A stretch of 43,529 nt of DNA from an uncultured Myxococcales bacterium (GTDB taxonomy: Bacteria > Myxococcota_A > UBA9042): the NCBI GenBank assembly GCA_903850505.1, contig CAINLT010000038.1, forward strand, positions 1 through 43,529. The letters are read 5' to 3'. A model generated the notes under the pieces. The model ran no database searches and was not told where the DNA came from. It saw only the letters and a program-made list of their open reading frames with translations. This document shows, one piece after another, positions 36,247-43,529 of this stretch. Each line of letters starts with the position of its first letter. Position 1 is the first letter of the stretch. Both the position numbers and the translations under genes were made by a program.

Positions 36247-38286
36247 TCACGGCAACTTCACGTCGCCCGCGCTCTGGGTCAGTGCTGTCAACAGGAAGGT
36301 CGGATACATCCCCGCGAGCTTCGGTTCGTTGAAGATCGCGAAGTGGTCGCGGTTCGCCCACTGCGTCACCACGGCCGTGACGTCAAAGCCATTGGCGTGG
36401 CGATTGCCCACCACCGGACTCGCCACGAGCTGCGACCTGCCCAGCTGCAGCGCCTCGTCCAAATGCACCGACGGCGCCAGGATATCCAGACCCAGGGACG
36501 CTGCCAGCGCCTCGGCAGTCAGATGCGGCGTGTCCTGGTCAAGCAGGCCGGCGGTCAGCAACACGTCGGGCGGGCGCACACCCGCGGGGCGCTGCCAAGT
36601 CTTGTTGGCGTAGGCCAGCGGATCGGTGATGTCAGCCATCAGCTGTACCAGCGAAACGACGGGATGGAATTCCGACAGTTCGCCGTCGTCCAGGGACAGC
36701 AAGCCGGTCAACATCTTGGGAAAGTCGACGGGGAAAACGCGCTCCACGACGGTCAGTGACAGGCCCGCGCCCGCGCCCGAGAGCACAAAAGCGCGGATGT
36801 TGGGCTCCACGCCGGCTGCCAAAGCGCCGGAAAGTCCGCCCTGGCTGTGCCCGATGAAGCCGATGTTGTCGGTCAGGAACGCCATGCCGCCGCCGTTGGG
36901 GCCGATGCCAACCGGCACGTCCAGCTTGCCCTCGCGCAGCAACCGCGTCAGAAAGACGGTGTCCAGTGCCGACTGCCGGAAACCGGACAGGCCCGCGGTG
37001 ATGTTGAAGAAATTGAACGTGTCGATGTCCAGCGCGTCCGTCGTCAGCGTCACCGGCGCACAGCGCGTCCCGTGCATCGGCTGGTCGATGCTCACCACCG
37101 CCAGACCTTGCTGCGCCAGCAGCGTCGCGATCCGGAATTTGCCGCCGTCGACGTCGCTCAACCAGTCGCCGCCGGTGCCGTGCGCGGACTCGACGACCGG
37201 CACTTTGCCGCCAATCATCAGCGGCTGCTTGGGCAGGACCAGCGAAATCCGGATGTCTTCGGTGCGCTGCACCGTCGGCGAACCATCGGCTGCGAGCTGA
37301 AAGCCGCCTTCGCCCTGGGTCGTGTACGGGCAGGTACCCTGCTGGAAATTCGGCGCGTGGTAGTGCGCGGACGCCAGCACAAAGTCCGGATCCTTGGTGT
37401 CGAGGCGATCAAAGCCAAAAGCCGGCTCCGTCGTCGCGCTCGTCCGCACCCATGCCGCCATTTTCTCCAGTTCGCCAGTCGGATTGCCGGTCGTGAACAC
37501 GGTTGCCGCGGCGATGTCCTTGGGCGCAAAGGTGATCTTGCGCGCGTCCATCGCTTGGAACAGGGGCTCCAGCGCCGCCGTCCACTTGGGATCAGGGGTG
37601 AGACCCAAGGCGCTCGTGAGGTGGAAGCGCGCGTCGATCACGGCTGCCAACGCCGCCGGGCGGCCCAGCGGCTTGCCCGCCTTGTCCATGAACCCGCGCC
37701 GCAACACAAAGGCGTACGTCGTATTCGGCAGCAGCGGTCGGCCCCAAATCGGCTGCGCCATCAGCAGGTTCGCCGCCAAGTACACACTGCGCTGGGGGCC
37801 GGAAACCTGCGTCGTCAGCGGGATCAGCGTGCCGTACTCCGGGCTCGCTGGCGTCACATCCATCAGGAACAGCTTGTCCTGCGTCGGCTGCGCGGTCGGC
37901 GGGCCAAAATCCGCTGGATCCAGCGGCTGGTCAAACTGCGCGTAGATCGTCGGCTGAATGCTCCACCCATGCAGGTGCGTGCCCGCGTAGGTCAGGTAAC
38001 CCGTCAGGATGTCTGGCGGATCGCCCTCGCGCGGCGTCGGGAAACCTGAGAGATCCAGCGCGCCGTCCGCCGCCATGCGCGTGTTGGTTGGAAAGGGCGC
38101 GGCGTGCCAATCGCCTGCGGTCAGCTCATAGCGCGCCGTCGCGCCGGTCGCTTCGCCTTCCCATGGATCGCGGTTTGGGTCTGCGGTCTGGACGACGATC
38201 CCATCTGCGGGCGCGGCTGTCGACGTATCGCAGCCTGCGAGCGCCAGGGCCAAAAGGAGCACGGGCAACGCAAGCAGGCGAATCAT
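36247..38286 (-). CDS. alpha/beta-hydrolase lipoprotein
   Basis: 679 residues from ATG 38286 with GAGGT upstream. The signal ends in LALAGC (C19). An extended N-terminal region (about 40-300) includes a domain of beta-sandwich appearance (TIYAQFDQPLDPADF, LPNTTYAFVL), followed by an alpha/beta hydrolase core (about 345-679) with HGTGG (369-373) as the oxyanion-region motif and the nucleophile elbow GHSQGG (S481). A late His (RHANGFDV or RDHFAIF) probably completes the triad. A surface-anchored esterase or lipase is likely; the substrate is unknown. It starts 7 bases after the deoC stop and is probably cotranscribed with it. Confidence 0.83.
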   Translation of the reverse strand: MIRLLALPVLLLALALAGCDTSTAAPADGIVVQTADPNRDPWEGEATGATARYELTAGDWHAAPFPTNTRMAADGALDLSGFPTPREGDPPDILTGYLTYAGTHLHGWSIQPTIYAQFDQPLDPADFGPPTAQPTQDKLFLMDVTPASPEYGTLIPLTTQVSGPQRSVYLAANLLMAQPIWGRPLLPNTTYAFVLRRGFMDKAGKPLGRPAALAAVIDARFHLTSALGLTPDPKWTAALEPLFQAMDARKITFAPKDIAAATVFTTGNPTGELEKMAAWVRTSATTEPAFGFDRLDTKDPDFVLASAHYHAPNFQQGTCPYTTQGEGGFQLAADGSPTVQRTEDIRISLVLPKQPLMIGGKVPVVESAHGTGGDWLSDVDGGKFRIATLLAQQGLAVVSIDQPMHGTRCAPVTLTTDALDIDTFNFFNITAGLSGFRQSALDTVFLTRLLREGKLDVPVGIGPNGGGMAFLTDNIGFIGHSQGGLSGALAAGVEPNIRAFVLSGAGAGLSLTVVERVFPVDFPKMLTGLLSLDDGELSEFHPVVSLVQLMADITDPLAYANKTWQRPAGVRPPDVLLTAGLLDQDTPHLTAEALAASLGLDILAPSVHLDEALQLGRSQLVASPVVGNRHANGFDVTAVVTQWANRDHFAIFNEPKLAGMYPTFLLTALTQSAGDVKLP

Positions 38287-38293
38287 CGCGACC

Positions 38294-39265
38294 TCAATAG
38301 CCGCCAATGCGGCGCACGTTCTTGGTATCAGGCGTCTTGGAGGGCGTGCCGCGGACAATCGCCACGGACGCCGATGCGCCGATGCGGGTTGCGCCGGCCT
38401 GGATCATCCGGTCAGCGTCTTCGGTCGTGCGCACGCCGCCAGAAGCCTTGACTTCCACGCCTTCGCCGACGATTTCCTTCATCAGGGCAACGTCTTCCGC
38501 CGTCGCGCCGCCCGGGCCAAAGCCGGTCGACGTCTTGACGAACGCGGCGCCCGCGATCTTGGACAGCACGCAGGCGATGATCTTCTCGTCGCGGTTCAAC
38601 TCGCCAGTCTCGAGGATGACCTTGACCTTGCGCGTGCCCGCGGCCTGCACGACAGCCTGGACGTCCTGCTGCACCAGCGCGTAATCCTTGGATTTCAGCG
38701 CGCCAATGTTGAGCACCATGTCGATCTCTTCAGCGCCGTCGCGGATCGCTTCCTTGGTCTCAAATGCCTTCGCGGCGGGCGTCGTGGCGCCCAGCGGAAA
38801 GCCGACGACCGCGACAACCGGCACGCCGGAGCCGCGCAATTCCCGTGCGCAATAGCTGACATTGGTGGCGTTGACGCACACGGACGCGAATTTGTACTGG
38901 CGGGCTTCCTCGCACAGCTTCTTCAATTCGTCGCGCGTCACATTGGCTTTGAGCAGCGTGTGATCGATGAAGTGCGCCAGATCCGCGCGCACCACGCCAT
39001 CCACGACGCCCGGCGACGCCGACACGCGATTGGCGCCCATGTCCATGAGCTTCTTGACGTCGTCCGGGCGGCGCGAAATCGACCAGCCGCAGCCCGTGCA
39101 CTCGCCCTTGCCGGCTTTGCACGGCTGACCCGGATGCGGCGGGTGGTCATGCGTGTGCGTATGCGCGGCGGGAGCGGGCGTACCCGAGGCCTGACGGGTC
39201 ATTTCCAGCCGCACGCGGTCGGCGATGGTCTGGACCAGTTGTTCAAACTGCGGATCGTGGGCCAT
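38294..39265 (-). CDS. deoC: deoxyribose-phosphate aldolase with N-terminal extension
   Basis: 323 residues. The C-terminal ~225 residues are a class I DeoC aldolase (TIM barrel) that splits deoxyribose 5-phosphate into acetaldehyde and glyceraldehyde 3-phosphate. The Schiff-base lysine K244 ([12 protein letters not shown]), K273 (VKASGGVRT) and D182 (IDMVLN) are present. The first ~95 residues are extra: an amphipathic helix (about 5-25; [16 protein letters not shown]), a Pro/His-rich linker (26-48), and a Cys-containing segment (C49, C56, C59; [15 protein letters not shown]). Such a helix plus linker resembles encapsulation peptides of microcompartment enzymes. No shell-protein gene is in the window. 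The ribosome site GGAGAG is at 39271-39276. Confidence 0.93.
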   Translation of the reverse strand: MAHDPQFEQLVQTIADRVRLEMTRQASGTPAPAAHTHTHDHPPHPGQPCKAGKGECTGCGWSISRRPDDVKKLMDMGANRVSASPGVVDGVVRADLAHFIDHTLLKANVTRDELKKLCEEARQYKFASVCVNATNVSYCARELRGSGVPVVAVVGFPLGATTPAAKAFETKEAIRDGAEEIDMVLNIGALKSKDYALVQQDVQAVVQAAGTRKVKVILETGELNRDEKIIACVLSKIAGAAFVKTSTGFGPGGATAEDVALMKEIVGEGVEVKASGGVRTTEDADRMIQAGATRIGASASVAIVRGTPSKTPDTKNVRRIGGY

Positions 39266-39304
39266 GTGGGTCTCTCCGGACGGTAGCTTAGCGGATGGCG
39301 CGGA

Positions 39305-40210
39305 CTAGCGCGAGCGACGGCGCACCAGCAGCGCGACCGCACCCAGGGCAAACAGCAGGCTCGCCCAAGGCAGCGACCGCTGGCCGCCATACACGGAGCA
39401 CCCGCAGCCCTTGTCCTCCGCCGGCGCCGCCTGTACCGGCGGGTTCTTCAGCGTGATCTTGATGCCTTCGCGGCCTGACGGGTCGTATTCGATCTTGACC
39501 ATCGCGCCGTTCACCAAATCGTCGGCCTTGCCGTTCTGCACCACGGTCGCCCACGCCGGCGCGCCGCCTTCAATCGAGAACGCGCGGGTCTGCTTGTCAG
39601 CGGTCATCACGAACAGCTTGGACCCTGCGCGGTCAACGATCTTCACGTCGTCGAGCACTTCAATCACCGGCGTCGAGTTGATGATGATCTCCGGCCGCAC
39701 CACGCCGCGCGGATCGTAGCGCGCAGTCAGCACCGTCCCACGCACCAGATCTTCGACTTTGCCGCCCGCCAGGCACTGCGCCAGCAGCGCGCGATCCTTG
39801 GGCACCGGCACGGCGGTCATGGTCTTGGCGTCCTTGCTCGCCTTGACGTACAGCAGCGTCTCGCTGAGTTCATCGACGATCGCGTCGCGCACAATCGCGT
39901 AGGCAAAGCCCTCGGGTTTGGGCGCGGTCGCCATCGTGTCGGCGGAGAGAGTCGGCGCCGTCGGCGTCACTTCCGTCGCGATGTTCACTGGCTGCGCCTG
40001 AGCCTGCTGGGCGACGGCAGACGGCGGGAAATTGTTCAGCGCGCGGATCGCATTCAACCGCAACAACTGCCCGTTGGGCTGCTCGGCGCGGATGCGCATC
40101 TGGATGTTGTCGGCGCCCGGAGGCCCCTCAGCCGGTGCGCTGCCTGGCGCAACCGCAAAGGCCGGCAGGGCGAGCAGAACGGTTGCAGCAACGGCAATGC
40201 GGTGGATCAT
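39305..40210 (-). CDS. exported protein with MYXO-CTERM-like C-terminus
   Basis: 301 residues from ATG 40210, with GAGGAAGAG upstream. A Sec signal (about 1-20, LLALPAFA), then a mixed beta-rich body (about 90-265) with two similar halves: 'VEDLVRGTVLTARYDPRGVVRPEIII' and 'ADDLVNGAMVKIEYDPSGREGIKITL' align by eye. The end is GCGCS, a hydrophobic span (LPWASLLFALGAVALLV) and RRRSR, as in the MYXO-CTERM sorting signal, where the Cys is thought to be processed by a myxosortase. It is divergent from the small membrane-protein gene and lies 39 bases before deoC. Function unknown. Confidence 0.83.
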   Translation of the reverse strand: MIHRIAVAATVLLALPAFAVAPGSAPAEGPPGADNIQMRIRAEQPNGQLLRLNAIRALNNFPPSAVAQQAQAQPVNIATEVTPTAPTLSADTMATAPKPEGFAYAIVRDAIVDELSETLLYVKASKDAKTMTAVPVPKDRALLAQCLAGGKVEDLVRGTVLTARYDPRGVVRPEIIINSTPVIEVLDDVKIVDRAGSKLFVMTADKQTRAFSIEGGAPAWATVVQNGKADDLVNGAMVKIEYDPSGREGIKITLKNPPVQAAPAEDKGCGCSVYGGQRSLPWASLLFALGAVALLVRRRSR

Positions 40211-40336
40211 GGCGGTCTCTTCCTCAACGGTTGGCGCCGCGGCTGGCGGAGCCCGAGCAGGGTACACGCCTGCGGAAGGGGTCGCAACCGCCGGCTTCGC
40301 AGCGCATCGATGGCGCGGCTGTGCTATCGTCGGGGC

Positions 40337-40546
40337 ATGAACTTCACCCCGGCAGCCTTCCTCACGTCGTTGGTCACTGGGAGCATTGGCTACGTGTACT
40401 GGTCGTTCGGCCGCAAGATGACCAAGCCGCTGTTCCTCGTCTCCGGCGCGCTGCTGATGATCTTCCCGTATTTTGTCGATTCGATTCCGCTCAGCATCGT
40501 CATCGGCGCGGGCCTGTCGGCACTGCCGTTCGTCGTCCGCGTCTAG
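40337..40546 (+). CDS. small two-helix membrane protein
   Basis: 69 residues from ATG 40337; GGGG lies 2-5 bases upstream. Two hydrophobic stretches (about 8-24 and 30-65) flank GRKMTKP. It shares spacing and residues with the carB-coupled protein at 13011-13241 (G..Y...GRK....... G......P......  ....G.....P...R). Its TAG stop and the convergent glycosyltransferase's TAG use the same CTAG, so the coding ends overlap by four bases. Function unknown. Confidence 0.68.
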   Translation: MNFTPAAFLTSLVTGSIGYVYWSFGRKMTKPLFLVSGALLMIFPYFVDSIPLSIVIGAGLSALPFVVRV

Positions 40547-42255
40547 CGATTGGCCGGAATGCGCGCCGCCAGATCCTTGCGCACAAACACCAGCAGCACG
40601 TAGTCCGCCGCGCGGGCGTACTGTTTGACCAGCACGAAGCCTTCCTCCAGACGCGGATCGCGGTCGAGGCGGCGGGCGAACGTGCCAAAATAGCCGCGGT
40701 AGGCGCGCAGGGGCCCAACGGTCTGTGCGGCGGCGGCCAGCGCCGGAGTCGCGGTCGGCACGTGCGCGACGAGGATGAAGGCGGCCGGATTGTGGGCAAA
40801 GATGCGGTCGCGGATCTCCGCATACGCCAATTCCGTGTTGGCCTCGGCGAGCACCGGATCGGCGACTTTCACGCCGTACGGTGTGATGCGATAGCGCGCC
40901 AGGATCTCCGCGACCTCGCCGCTCACAAGACCTACGCTGTCGATGAAGCGCAGTTCCGGCGTGGTGTAGGGCATGAGGCCCATGTCCTGGCCGACGACCC
41001 ACGAGCCCGCTGGCAGCCACGCGGCGAGGTCGCGACCGGCGCGATACTGGTTGGCCCACATCGCTTCATGCACGGGCGACGCGCCAGCGATGCGATCCTG
41101 CAGGTCGCGGGCATCGAGCAGGGGCGCGAGCGCGAGCGGGAGGAACGCCAGCCAGCCGGCAAGACGCGGCGCGGGCGACTCGAACGCGCGCAGCACGGCA
41201 TCAAATCCCACGGTCGCGACGGCAGCCAGCAAGGGCAGCGCGGGTAGTTCCAGCCGACCCCAGCGCATCGTGTCGCCGCCGACCCAGATCAGGTACGCGA
41301 CGAAAAACGCGGCGAACGCGAACGTGGCAGCGACGCGGCGCGTGCGGACGAGCAGGAGCCCAAGCGCCGCACCGGCCAGCAAAAGCGGCCCGGAACCGTA
41401 GAGCAGGGTGTCAACCGCAACTTCCGTCCCGCGCCAGGGAAACCAGCCGCCGCCGCTTTTGACGCGGAACGTGTTGGGCAGGAGCGCGCCAAAGTAGACC
41501 CAGCGGAAGGCGTGGTAGCTGGCGAGAACGCCTGACGTCGCGAGAAGCGGCCGCCAGCGACGGGTGGAGAGCGCTGCCGCCGCGGCGATGAGCCAGAGGA
41601 CGTGCCCCTCGGGCCGCAGGAGCGCCGCAGTCGTCGCCAGCGTTAGCGCCATTCCGATGCGGCCCGCAAACACGCGCTCCACCGTCCAAATCGTCAAGGC
41701 AACCAGCGGTACGGCTTCCATGCCGCTCATTGCGTAGAGGCCAACCGCCGGGTGAATCGCCGTGGCCAGCGCACAGCCCGCCGCGACGATTCGGCCGCGC
41801 TGCGACGTGACGCCAAGGTGGCCCGCGAGGTTCTGGATCGCGAACGGCAGCGACGCAAGCGAGGCGAGCGCGACGATGCGCACGACCCACAGCGCGATCG
41901 CGTTGGTTGGCGACGCGCCCAGCACGTGCGCCAGGGCGGCGAGCATCACCCAGAGGAAGTTGGTGTAGCCCTCCAGCGGCTCGCCCGGGTTGAAGACGAG
42001 GCCGCGGCCGGCCGTGAGGTTGTAGGCATAGCGAAAGGAGATGTAAGCGTCGTCTTTGACGTAGCCGCGGAACAGCGTCGCGACGGCAACGGCGAGGACC
42101 GCGACGGCGGCGGCATATCCGTACCGCGACCAGACTGCACGCGCTGGGTTGTTTTCTGCTGCGTCTTGCGCCGATGGACCCTGCACGTTCGGCGTCGCCT
42201 CCGGCTCACTGCGGCCGCTCTGACGAGCGTACGACGCCGCGCGAGACCCTGTCAA
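40543..42255 (-). CDS. GT-C-like polytopic glycosyltransferase
   Basis: 570 residues. About ten hydrophobic helices, with [23 protein letters not shown] (D68, D69) and EGYTNFLW (about 95-102) early on. This acidic first-loop motif is that of GT-C membrane glycosyltransferases, which move sugars from polyprenyl-phosphate donors; the full pattern resembles the mycobacterial AftB-like arabinosyltransferase region. The C-terminal ~170 residues form a periplasmic domain ([17 protein letters not shown]). It may glycosylate lipid or surface polymer. The start is uncertain: TTG 42255 gives the longest form, GTG 42186 is an alternative, and neither has a clear ribosome site. Confidence 0.78.
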   Translation of the reverse strand: MTGSRAASYARQSGRSEPEATPNVQGPSAQDAAENNPARAVWSRYGYAAAVAVLAVAVATLFRGYVKDDAYISFRYAYNLTAGRGLVFNPGEPLEGYTNFLWVMLAALAHVLGASPTNAIALWVVRIVALASLASLPFAIQNLAGHLGVTSQRGRIVAAGCALATAIHPAVGLYAMSGMEAVPLVALTIWTVERVFAGRIGMALTLATTAALLRPEGHVLWLIAAAAALSTRRWRPLLATSGVLASYHAFRWVYFGALLPNTFRVKSGGGWFPWRGTEVAVDTLLYGSGPLLLAGAALGLLLVRTRRVAATFAFAAFFVAYLIWVGGDTMRWGRLELPALPLLAAVATVGFDAVLRAFESPAPRLAGWLAFLPLALAPLLDARDLQDRIAGASPVHEAMWANQYRAGRDLAAWLPAGSWVVGQDMGLMPYTTPELRFIDSVGLVSGEVAEILARYRITPYGVKVADPVLAEANTELAYAEIRDRIFAHNPAAFILVAHVPTATPALAAAAQTVGPLRAYRGYFGTFARRLDRDPRLEEGFVLVKQYARAADYVLLVFVRKDLAARIPANR

Positions 42256-42362
42256 GCTGCGTAGTTCCTGTGATTTCAGCGTGTTGTCTTGGGTTGATGC
42301 CGTTCAGTCCGCCGCGGCGATCGCCGCTTGCGCCCGCTGCCAACTCGGCATACCGTGTATTT

Positions 42363-42809
42363 GTGAAGCTTTCGCCGCCGACAACCCGCGTCCGCCTCCT
42401 GACCGCCGCGCTCGCGTTGCCGCTTCTCATGCAGTTGCTTGGCTTGAATGTGCTGTGTTTCTGCGGCTATTGCCCCGCCAGCCACATCCTGATCCCCGTG
42501 GCTGCGGCGCCGGAACCGGAGACGCACGCCTGCTGCCATCACGCCGCCGCTGAGCCTGCCGTCGACGCAGCCGTGCCAACCGTCGCAGGGCAATCCTGCT
42601 GCGGCGATGACCACGTTTGGCGCCCCGCGACTGCGCTGACGCCCGACAACCATGCTCCGCTGCTGCATAATGCGCCGCTCGTGTGGGCGATCCAGCCGCC
42701 GGTCGCGCCGCGCGTCAGGGCCTCTTCGCTGCCGTCGTCCCGGCGCTTCGTGGCCCGCGGTCCGCCGCCGGTGCCAATCTACCTCCGCCACCTTTCCCTG
42801 CAAATCTAG
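42363..42809 (+). CDS. exported Cys/His-rich protein, possible metal-binding partner of efflux system
   Basis: 148 residues from GTG 42363; the frame is open further upstream but only this start gives a signal-like N-terminus (TAALALPLLMQLLG). The mature part has clusters of Cys and His: CFCGYCPASH, HACCHHAA and SCCGDDHVW (about 36-90). The C-terminal half is Pro/Arg-rich. It sits 105 bases before the CusB-type adaptor gene and reads in the same direction, so a periplasmic copper or heavy-metal role is plausible. No ribosome site is obvious, and the gene call is moderate. Confidence 0.6.
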   Translation: MKLSPPTTRVRLLTAALALPLLMQLLGLNVLCFCGYCPASHILIPVAAAPEPETHACCHHAAAEPAVDAAVPTVAGQSCCGDDHVWRPATALTPDNHAPLLHNAPLVWAIQPPVAPRVRASSLPSSRRFVARGPPPVPIYLRHLSLQI

Positions 42810-42914
42810 GCGTCTCCGCAGCGCTGGCCTTTGCGCCAGTGCGTCGCGTCGCGGCTTGCGCGCGTGCATGGGCACGTGTCGTGGGGCGCGACTTCGCATT
42901 TGCCGGAGCGTGTC

Positions 42915-43529
42915 ATGTCTTCACAACAACAACAGGGAATGCCGCCGCCGTCGCGGGCTGAGCGGTTCATGGCGGGGCTGCGCTGGGTGATGGTTGTCGC
43001 CGTTGGGCTGGTGGCGCTCTGGGCTTGGTGGCCGCGGATTGTGCACAGCAAGGAAGCCGCCCACGCCCACGCCGCGGGGCACACGTATGTGTGTCCGATG
43101 CACCCGCAGATCGTCTCCGACCAGCCGGGCACATGCCCGATCTGCCACATGGATCTCGTGCCGTTTGACCGCAAAAGCGCGGACGAGGAGGCACCGGCGG
43201 ATACGCCCAAAGGCACGCAGCCGCTGCAACTGACGCTGGACCGCGTGCAGGCGATCGGCGTGCGGACAGCCGTGGCGCTGAGCCAGCACGTGTCGCCGAC
43301 TGTGCTTGTCACGGGGCTCGTGCAGGCCGCAGAGAACGGGCGATCGGAGGTGCACGTGCGCGCGCCGTCGTTCGTGGAAAAGGTGCTGGTGCAGGAAACC
43401 GGCGTGTTTGTGCACAAGGGTGAGGCGCTGGCGCTGATCTTCAGCCCGGAAATCATCGCGGTGCAGGGTGAAGTGCTGGCGGCGGGGCAGTGGTCGGACA
43501 AATCGGCGCGCGCGGCGGTGCGGCAGCGG
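42915..43529 (+). CDS. heavy-metal RND efflux adaptor (CusB/CzcB type), cut by window end
   Basis: The first 205 residues only; the frame is open to the last base. ATG 42915 has GGAG at 42904-42907. An N-terminal anchor (about 23-40) precedes a heavy-metal-binding domain with YVCPMHP (C60) and CPICHMDLVP (C74, C77), then the start of the membrane-fusion region (VTGLVQAAENGRSEVHVRAP, VHKGEALALIFSPEI), where lipoyl-like sequences begin. Such adaptors join an inner-membrane RND pump to an outer-membrane channel to expel Cu(I)/Ag(I) or similar ions. The pump gene should follow beyond the window. Confidence 0.92.
   Translation, partial: MSSQQQQGMPPPSRAERFMAGLRWVMVVAVGLVALWAWWPRIVHSKEAAHAHAAGHTYVCPMHPQIVSDQPGTCPICHMDLVPFDRKSADEEAPADTPKGTQPLQLTLDRVQAIGVRTAVALSQHVSPTVLVTGLVQAAENGRSEVHVRAPSFVEKVLVQETGVFVHKGEALALIFSPEIIAVQGEVLAAGQWSDKSARAAVRQR

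Overview
The window is GC-rich, gene-dense bacterial DNA with short gaps, frequent 4-bp ATGA stop/start overlaps and no sign of mobile DNA. The content points to Myxococcota or a close relative. It has a Ser/Thr kinase with an N-terminal zinc ribbon, an FHA/AAA+ regulator, an FHA-GAF-cyclase, lipoproteins with Cys-rich CGNxxC...CPxDC motifs, and a C-terminal Cys/transmembrane/Arg tail of the MYXO-CTERM type. The lineage assignment is inference from gene content only; no rRNA is present.

Layout: 1-7472 (+) holds tRNA-Glu(CTC), a KamA-type radical SAM aminomutase, a giant helical-repeat lipoprotein and MtgA. 7479-8492 (-) is galE. 8642-13241 (+) is carA-carB plus a small two-helix membrane protein, each joined to the next by a 4-bp overlap. 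13273-14625 (-) is an Omp85-type barrel. 14976-17008 (+) holds a Lys/His/Ala-rich 11-mer repeat protein and a TerB-like/AI-2E transporter fusion. 17030-18909 (-) is an ECF sigma factor with a ZAS-FecR anti-sigma, divergent from 19105-23795 (+): a cohesin-like lipoprotein, an M1 metallopeptidase ending in a dockerin-like module, rimO and a PKD-like lipoprotein. Then come rpsT and a MerB-like protein (+), a membrane metallopeptidase (-), and an FHA-GAF-cyclase (+).

29360-35980 (-) is a compact five-gene cluster: zinc-ribbon Ser/Thr kinase, TPR membrane protein, FHA-AAA+-Fis regulator lacking GAFTGA, and two related lipoproteins built from C-type-lectin-fold domains (DUF1566 and FGE-like). 36247-40210 (-) has a MYXO-CTERM-like protein, a DeoC aldolase with a long N-terminal extension, and an alpha/beta-hydrolase lipoprotein. 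The right end carries a second small two-helix protein, a GT-C-like membrane glycosyltransferase, a Cys/His-rich exported protein and the start of a CusB-type metal-efflux adaptor that runs off the window.

The strongest candidates for something undescribed are the adjacent cohesin-lipoprotein/dockerin-peptidase pair, possibly under the divergent sigma/FecR pair, and the kinase-to-surface-lipoprotein operon. DeoC with a possible encapsulation peptide is a third lead. All functional links are inferred from sequence and gene order.
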